A DNA stretch of 64,000 bases, taken from Archangium sp. Its GTDB lineage: Bacteria; Myxococcota; Myxococcia; Myxococcales; Myxococcaceae. Both the position numbers and the translations under genes were made by a program. The notes beneath the pieces are model-generated. The model worked only from the letters and a program-made list of their open reading frames with translations. It made no database searches and was not told the origin of the DNA. This document shows, one piece after another, positions 59,085 to 64,000 of this stretch (positions are counted from its first letter, which is position 1; every line of letters begins with the position of its first letter). Location of the stretch: assembly GCA_030681645.1 (NCBI GenBank), contig JAUXRX010000034.1:1-64000 (forward strand), written 5' to 3'.

Positions 59085-59178
59085 GTCACTCTCGCGTCCT
59101 TGCCCCGAGCCGAGGGCCTCCGCGAGTCGAGCACGGCGCAAACCCTGCCCCACCGCCCACCTCGAGGCTGTTCGCCTT

Positions 59179-59877
59179 TCAATCCCCACACCCCTCACGC
59201 TCTGCCTGAGTGCACCTGATCCGCACATGAAAATGATCATCATGCGGCGGCGCATCAGACGGCTGGTGCAACAACCGCTCAGCCGCAGCGAGCACCTTCG
59301 GCGACGACCTGCTCTTCCGCCCCTGTGCCAACAACGCGTCCTTCAACGCGCTGCTCACGAAGATCCACTTGAGCTCGATCGCCTCGTCACTCACCAGCGC
59401 CGCCACCAGCGCCCAGTTCCGCGCCACGTCGAACTTCAACTTCCCATCCTCCGACTTCAGCGCGCCATCGAACCGCTCGAGATCCTCCAACGCCACCGGC
59501 CCCTGCGCATCGAGCGCGTAGAACGCGAGGTCTCCATCGCGCCCCGCCTGGTGACTATGGGAATACGGGGCCAGGGAACCACCCCGCGCGCGGCCCAGGT
59601 TCCCCACGCCCAACGCGGGTGAATCGGGCACTGCCTTCTGCACCTCCCGCCCTGCCCGCTCGAGCGCCGCGATCAACCTCGGCGTGGCCCACGACAGGCA
59701 CCTCGCCCGATGACGCTTCGGCAACACGCGCACGGCCGTCGTCTCGGTGAGCCTCACCGCGCCCTCGACGCGGCCCTTCGCAGGACGTCCGACCGAGGCC
59801 GGAGTGCCCTTCGACGGCCGCTCCTCGCAGAAGGTCGGCTCAGCCCCCAGCACCAGCATCAGCACGGCGAACACCAT
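59179..59877 (-). CDS. mepA: penicillin-insensitive murein endopeptidase (MepA/M74)
   Basis: 232 residues. A signal-like N-terminus (MVFAVLMLVLGAEPTFCE) is followed by GNLGRARGGSLAPYSHSHQAGRD, with the M74 zinc-ligand motif SHQAGRDGD, and a C-terminal DDHFHVRI (HxH). The family cleaves D-Ala-mDAP cross-links in the periplasm. The ATG at 59877 gives the signal; longer frames upstream are antisense to the YebC gene. Confidence 0.8.
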   Translation of the reverse strand: MVFAVLMLVLGAEPTFCEERPSKGTPASVGRPAKGRVEGAVRLTETTAVRVLPKRHRARCLSWATPRLIAALERAGREVQKAVPDSPALGVGNLGRARGGSLAPYSHSHQAGRDGDLAFYALDAQGPVALEDLERFDGALKSEDGKLKFDVARNWALVAALVSDEAIELKWIFVSSALKDALLAQGRKSRSSPKVLAAAERLLHQPSDAPPHDDHFHVRIRCTQAEREGCGD

Positions 59878-59916
59878 GGATGCCGAGTCTGTCACCTCTG
59901 GGGTAAGGAGCGCCCC

Positions 59917-60639
59917 ATGGGACGCATCTTCGAGACCCGCAAGCACACGATGTTCGCGCGCTGGAACAAGATGGCGAAGGCCTTCACGCGCGTGTCGAAG
60001 GACATCACCATCGCCGTGAAGGCCGGGGGCACCGACCCGAACACCAACCCGGCCCTGCGCCGCGCCATTCAGAACGGCCGCGCAGCGAACATGCCGAAAG
60101 AGAAGGTCGACGCCGCCATCAAGCGCGCGGCCGGCGAGGATCAGAAGGACTACGAGCTGCACACCTACGAGGGCTACGCGCCGCACGGCGTGCCCGTGAT
60201 CGTCGAGACCGCGACCGACAACGTGGTGCGCACCGTCGCCAACGTGCGGGTGAACTTCAAGAACTGGGGCGGCAACATGGGCGCCGCCGGCAGCGTCGCC
60301 TTCATGTTCAAACGCATGGGCGTCTTCCGCCTCGACCCCGCGGGGATCGACCATGACGCCCTCGAGCTCGACCTGATCGACCACGGCCTGCAGGAGCTCG
60401 GCGAAGGCACGGGCGAGAAGGGCGAGAAGCAGCTGATCATCCGCTGCGACTTCACCGACTTCGGAAAGCTCCAGTCGGCGATCGAAGCGCGCAAACTCGC
60501 CGTCATCTCGGCCGAGTCCGAGTACGTCGCGAACACGCCGGTCGAGCTGCCCGAAGACCAGGCCGCCGAGGTTCTCAAGATGGTCGACGCCCTCGAGCAG
60601 GACGACGACGTGCAACGGGTCTTCCACGCGCTGGCCTGA
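59917..60639 (+). CDS. YebC/PmpR-family protein
   Basis: 240 residues, full YebC length. Family blocks are KMAKAFTRVSKDITIAVKAGG, NPALRRAIQNGRAANMPKE, YEGYAPHGVPVIVETATDN, GAAGSVAFMFKRMGVF and ANTPVELPEDQA. Relatives act as transcription regulators or relieve ribosome stalling on proline tracts. The N-terminus GRIFETRKHTMFARW differs from the usual GHSKW, marking a divergent subgroup. AAGGAG lies upstream of the ATG. Confidence 0.88.
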   Translation: MGRIFETRKHTMFARWNKMAKAFTRVSKDITIAVKAGGTDPNTNPALRRAIQNGRAANMPKEKVDAAIKRAAGEDQKDYELHTYEGYAPHGVPVIVETATDNVVRTVANVRVNFKNWGGNMGAAGSVAFMFKRMGVFRLDPAGIDHDALELDLIDHGLQELGEGTGEKGEKQLIIRCDFTDFGKLQSAIEARKLAVISAESEYVANTPVELPEDQAAEVLKMVDALEQDDDVQRVFHALA

Positions 60640-60642
60640 GCG

Positions 60643-60996
60643 ATGACGCCCGGGCCGCAGACCCTGTTCGACCTGATCGGCAACACGCCGCTGGTGAAGG
60701 TGACACGCCTCGACACGGGCCCCTGTGAGCTCTTCCTCAAGCTCGAGAGCCAGAACCCCGGCGGGTCGATCAAAGACCGCATCGGCCGCTCGATGATCCA
60801 GGCCGCTGAAGAGGCGGGCCACGTGGGCGCGCACCAGAAGAAGCTGGTCGAGGCGACGGCCGGGAACACGGGCCTGGGCCTCGCGCTGGTGGCCTCGCTC
60901 AAGGGCTACGAGCTGACCCTCGTCATCCCCGACAAGATGAGCCAGGAGAAGGTGACGCACCTGCGCGCCAGTTGCGGTGATCAGCTGCCAGAGTAA
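60643..60996 (+). pseudogene. truncated cysteine synthase/cystathionine beta-synthase N-terminal fragment
   Basis: 117 codons from ATG at 60643 reproduce the first third of a PLP-dependent cysteine synthase family enzyme: LIGNTPLVKVTRL, PLP lysine in NPGGSIKDRIG, EATAGNTGLGLALVA and the start of the next block, TLVIPDKMSQEKVTHLRA. Similarity ends abruptly at about 60965, and the frame runs into SCGDQLPE and a stop. Intact relatives are 300-450 residues, so the remainder was lost or replaced by recombination. It begins three bases after the YebC gene. Confidence 0.8.
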
Positions 60997-63150
60997 GTGG
61001 GGGGCGTGTTCTCACCCGCCGTCCGAAGAGGCATCGGCTCAGCGCTGACGACGCTGGGCTTGCTGGCGCTCGCGTTGTTGCCCTCCCGGTTGGCGGTGGC
61101 CATGCGGGTGCGCGGGGGGACCTTCTTCGAGCGCGTGACCCGGGCGATCGCCGGCACCACCCTCGACCTCTCGACCGTGCTGGTGCCCCTGGTGGTGCTG
61201 CTGGCGCTGGTGGTGCTCTTCGCCGCGCTGGTGCCGCGGCGAAGGACCCTGTGGCAGCACCTGGGCGCGCCGCTCTTCGTGCTCCCCTGGTGCTTCGTGC
61301 TCTACGTGCTCACGGTGCTGCAGCAGGAAGTGAAGGCCGAGCGCGGTGCCTTCTCCACCATGCAGGAGATCACCGCGGGCGCGGTGCAGACCTCGTTCGT
61401 CGAGGGCACGCTGGGGTTCTTCCGGTACGAGCGCATCTGGATCCCCGCGGTCGCGTGCGGCGTGGTCGCCTTCTTGTTGTTGGTGATCCGGCTGCGCGCG
61501 GCGAGACGCGAAGAGGACCTGCCGTGGCGCGGCTGGGCGACGGGCTTCGGGGCCGTGCTGGCGCTGAGCCTGGTCCTGGTGCCGGGCGCGGTGCTGGCGC
61601 AGTCGAAGCTCTCAGCGCGCCTGGGCCGCGCGGCGCTGGGAGATCCGCTCACCAGCATGATCGAGACGACGATGGACCTCGTCGAGCACCGGGTGCCCCT
61701 GAAGCCCAGTGAGCTGTTGCAGCAGCTCGAGGTGACGCCGGCCGAGGCCGCGATCGGCGCATCACGATTGGGCTGGCCTGCGCTTCGGAGTGACGGCCCG
61801 TGCTTCCCTCACCCGCACGCACGTCCGATGGAAGGCGAACCCGCGTCCGCCGGAGCAGAGCTCCTCGCCGCGTTCGAGCGGGTGTCCGAAGCGCTCTTCG
61901 ACCCCGCCGACGAGAAGATCGCGGTCTTCCAGTTCTCCCTCGAGAGCTTCCGGGCCGACGACCTGCACGCGCTCAACCCCGCCGCGCCGGAAGGCCTCGA
62001 CCCCTTCGTCAACGGGCTCTACGCGACCGCGCTGGGGAGCCGGAAGATGTTCCAGGCAGGAGTGCGCAGCGCGCAGGGCGTGGCGGCGATGACCTGCGGC
62101 GTGGGTACGTTGCCGTACAACCTGAGCATCATCCGCGACCTCGACGCGTTTCCGCTGCGGTGCGCGCCGGATCTCCTGAAGGAAGCGGGCTTTCACGGCA
62201 CGTTCTTCTACGGCTCCGACCCCGGCTACGACGAGATGGCGCGCTTCCTCGCCGCGCACGGCGTGACCGAGGTGGTCTCGCAGGACGAGCTGCCGGAGAA
62301 CCTGCCGAAGGGCGCCTGGTCGGGACTGACGGACTTCGTGGTGTTCGACGAGGCCGCGAAGCGGGTGGCGAAGGGGCTGGGTGACGCGCCGCAGTTCGCG
62401 CTGGTGATGTCGCTGTCGAACCACTCGCCGTACACGCCGCCCGAGGACCTCCCGCCCCCGGTGCTCGCGCGCATGGAGCTCGCCCTCAAGACCTCGCCCC
62501 ACCGCGCCTCGATGGATGATCGACGCAGGCTGCTCACGCACTCGTACACCGACGCCGCGGTGGAGCGCTTCTTCGGCCAGCTCGATGCGCTCGGCATCGC
62601 GGAGCGGTCGATCGTGGTGCTGATGGCGGATCACTCGACGGGCGAGGACTACGTCTGGGGCCCCGACTCGATCGAGCACGAGACAGACGCGGCGAAGGCG
62701 CAGGTGCCGTTCCTGGTGGTGATCCCCCCTGCGTTCCTCGCGCGCGTGAAGGACCGGCCCGCCCTCGAGTCGGCGATGAGAGCCGCGCAAGAACAGCTGA
62801 ACGCGACGCCGCTCTCGCAGAACGACGTGCCGGCCCTGCTGCTCGCATTGCTCAAGTTCCACCCCGGGCTCCGGGCCCTCCCACCCGCGTCGCGATGGCA
62901 CACGCTGGGTGGCCAGGTGACGAGCCCGTGGTTCAAGCCCGGCGGAGCGCCGGAGTCGTTCCTGCTCGGCATCAACGGCGTCGATGAGCTCTACGTGCTC
63001 GACCGGAACGGCAAGCGCGTGGGCGCCTACGAAGACGCGGTGTTCCTGCGCACGCGCAGCGAGCGATCGCAGGTGACGCCGCGGCTCATTCCGGTCGCCG
63101 CCACGCTGGTGCAGACGTTGCGCTCGCCAGTGCAGTGTCCCTCACCTTGA
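60997..63150 (+). CDS. membrane sulfatase/LTA-synthase-like protein
   Basis: 717 residues. Four or five N-terminal membrane helices (about 12-200) precede an alkaline-phosphatase-superfamily domain: FQFSLESFRADDLHAL (metal-binding strand), VRSAQGVAAMTCGVGTLPYN, FYGSDPGYDEM, DFVVFDEAAKRV, SNHSPYTPPED and LMADHSTGED (DxxH metal motif). Such proteins transfer phosphoglycerol, phosphoethanolamine or cleave sulfate/phosphate esters on envelope polymers. The nucleophile residue cannot be assigned with confidence. The GTG start directly follows the truncated cysteine synthase stop. Confidence 0.8.
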   Translation: MGGVFSPAVRRGIGSALTTLGLLALALLPSRLAVAMRVRGGTFFERVTRAIAGTTLDLSTVLVPLVVLLALVVLFAALVPRRRTLWQHLGAPLFVLPWCFVLYVLTVLQQEVKAERGAFSTMQEITAGAVQTSFVEGTLGFFRYERIWIPAVACGVVAFLLLVIRLRAARREEDLPWRGWATGFGAVLALSLVLVPGAVLAQSKLSARLGRAALGDPLTSMIETTMDLVEHRVPLKPSELLQQLEVTPAEAAIGASRLGWPALRSDGPCFPHPHARPMEGEPASAGAELLAAFERVSEALFDPADEKIAVFQFSLESFRADDLHALNPAAPEGLDPFVNGLYATALGSRKMFQAGVRSAQGVAAMTCGVGTLPYNLSIIRDLDAFPLRCAPDLLKEAGFHGTFFYGSDPGYDEMARFLAAHGVTEVVSQDELPENLPKGAWSGLTDFVVFDEAAKRVAKGLGDAPQFALVMSLSNHSPYTPPEDLPPPVLARMELALKTSPHRASMDDRRRLLTHSYTDAAVERFFGQLDALGIAERSIVVLMADHSTGEDYVWGPDSIEHETDAAKAQVPFLVVIPPAFLARVKDRPALESAMRAAQEQLNATPLSQNDVPALLLALLKFHPGLRALPPASRWHTLGGQVTSPWFKPGGAPESFLLGINGVDELYVLDRNGKRVGAYEDAVFLRTRSERSQVTPRLIPVAATLVQTLRSPVQCPSP

Positions 63151-63241
63151 TGGCCGGGTGCTTCATCTTGATGGCATCCGCGGGGACAACCACGCATTCG
63201 CGCTCGCTGACGCGTGGCCCCCCCCGTGCAACCGGGAGCGC

Positions 63242-64000
63242 GTGCTCAAACGTGTGAACGACGTGCCCTCGTGCTGGTTCCTGCCCTTCCTGCTGCTGAG
63301 CTCGCTGAGTTGCGCCCCGGCGCCGGCCGCGACGGCCACCACGCAGGGACCCAGCGCGGGCGAGGCGCTCACCACGTTCCTGGTGGAGGCCCACGCGGGC
63401 CGCTTCGACGTCGCGGCCTCGTCGCTGACCCTCGACTTCGTCCCCGAGGCCCAGCGCGCCACGGAAGGCCCGCGCCTGGCGCGCCGCCTCATGTTCCTGC
63501 TCGATCGCCACCTGGTGGTCGAGGCTGCGCCGCCCGCGGCCGCCGAGGCCGCCGTCGTCACCGTGGGAGCGCTGCCCCTGGGCCGCTTCAAGATCCCCGT
63601 GGAGCTGGTGTCGTTTCCGCGCGCGGGCCAGCCGGCCTGGTCGTTCAGCGCGCGCACCGTGCGCTCCATCGACGCGCTCTTCGCCGAGCACGGTTCGCCC
63701 CTGTGGGAAGTGCTGCCGCAGTTCCTGGTGAGCCGCACCCTGTGGGTGCTGGGGGCCTGGCAATGGCTGGGCTTGATCCTGCTGATGGCGTTGGCCTGGG
63801 GCCTGGCGCGGCTGGTGCTCGCCGGCCTCACGCCCCTGCTCGCGCGGATCTCGCGCCTCACCACGACCACCCTCGATGATCAGCTCGTGGTGCAGCTGGG
63901 CCGCCCGGCCCGCGCGCTCTTCTTCCTGCTGGGCATGGCGCTGGGCACGCGCGCGCTCGTCTTCCCCCTGGCGGCGCAGTCGCTGGCCGACGCGATGACG
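63242..64000 (+). CDS. MscS-type mechanosensitive channel family, 5' part (cut by window end)
   Basis: A frame open from GTG 63242 (GGGAG four bases upstream; GTG at 63254 or 63263 also possible) to the last base, 253 codons without a stop and with strong coding bias. The signal-like FLPFLLLSSLSCAPAPAA is followed by about 125 periplasmic residues. Membrane helices follow (TLWVLGAWQWLGLILLMALAW and ALFFLLGMALGTRALVF), separated by RLTTTTLDDQLVVQLGRPAR, the TxxDD motif that opens MscS-family cores. The pore and beta-domain lie beyond the window. The overlapping shorter frame is a shadow. Confidence 0.7.
   Translation, partial: MLKRVNDVPSCWFLPFLLLSSLSCAPAPAATATTQGPSAGEALTTFLVEAHAGRFDVAASSLTLDFVPEAQRATEGPRLARRLMFLLDRHLVVEAAPPAAAEAAVVTVGALPLGRFKIPVELVSFPRAGQPAWSFSARTVRSIDALFAEHGSPLWEVLPQFLVSRTLWVLGAWQWLGLILLMALAWGLARLVLAGLTPLLARISRLTTTTLDDQLVVQLGRPARALFFLLGMALGTRALVFPLAAQSLADAMT

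Noticed and set aside
58724..59209. Open frame of 161 codons across the 68-bp direct repeats
   Set aside because: The frame reads through repeats, with Arg/Ser/Cys-rich composition and no ribosome site; it overlaps the AbiEi-like start antisense.

Overview
The window is very GC-rich, with a strong G/C preference at third codon positions, short intergenic gaps and many start/stop overlaps. The gene content points to a Myxococcota (myxobacterial) chromosome. The indicators are AgmX/PglI-type C-terminal domains, many secreted lipoproteins and small periplasmic proteins, kinase-like proteins with degenerate active sites, FHA and PAS/two-component proteins, and an isocitrate dehydrogenase kinase/phosphatase. 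The species assignment is inference. No rRNA, tRNA or CRISPR array was found.

Layout. 0.2-0.9 kb: a REP-associated tyrosine transposase with two tandem copies of its typical GGGGACAGG-type motif. 0.9-5.1 kb: a tight four-gene operon (zinc-ribbon pseudokinase, two paralogous vWA proteins, divergent adenylosuccinate-synthetase-like enzyme), the best candidate for an undescribed system. 5.1-12.9 kb: lipoproteins, then a minus-strand operon of TetR regulator, radical SAM protein, aceK, FHA protein and secreted protein, then a PDZ protein. 12.9-15 kb: a GT21-like glycosyltransferase, a 28-residue membrane ORF and a phosphoesterase, translationally coupled. 15.6-21.9 kb: azoreductase and a complete NAD-linked [NiFe]-hydrogenase structural operon hoxFUYH plus its endopeptidase. 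22-38 kb: KefB-type exchanger, M23 endopeptidase, desaturase/SDR pair, cytochrome c protein, an AttH/CrtC-prenyl synthase fusion, a PAS histidine kinase, a secreted bifunctional nuclease, radical SAM and membrane proteins. 38-49.8 kb: a complete heme pathway from glutamyl-tRNA to protoheme. It lies in one long minus-strand operon (hemE-hemY-hemA-hemC-hemL-histidine kinase-response regulator-hemH-hemN) diverging from hemD-hemB. 49.8-64 kb: membrane and signalling proteins, an AbiEi-DUF559-like fusion with duplicated palindromes upstream, MepA, a YebC-family protein, a truncated cysteine synthase, an LTA-synthase-like sulfatase and the 5' part of an MscS-type channel.

A second theme is a family of palindromic repeats (core CCCTCTCCCTGCGAAGCGG plus GGGGTGAGGGGC), eight copies between 28 and 48.3 kb. 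Five of the eight lie in the heme genes. There they are translated in frame (middle of HemD, N-terminus of HemH, C-terminus of HemY) and appear to supply a ribosome-binding site (hemA, possibly hemH).
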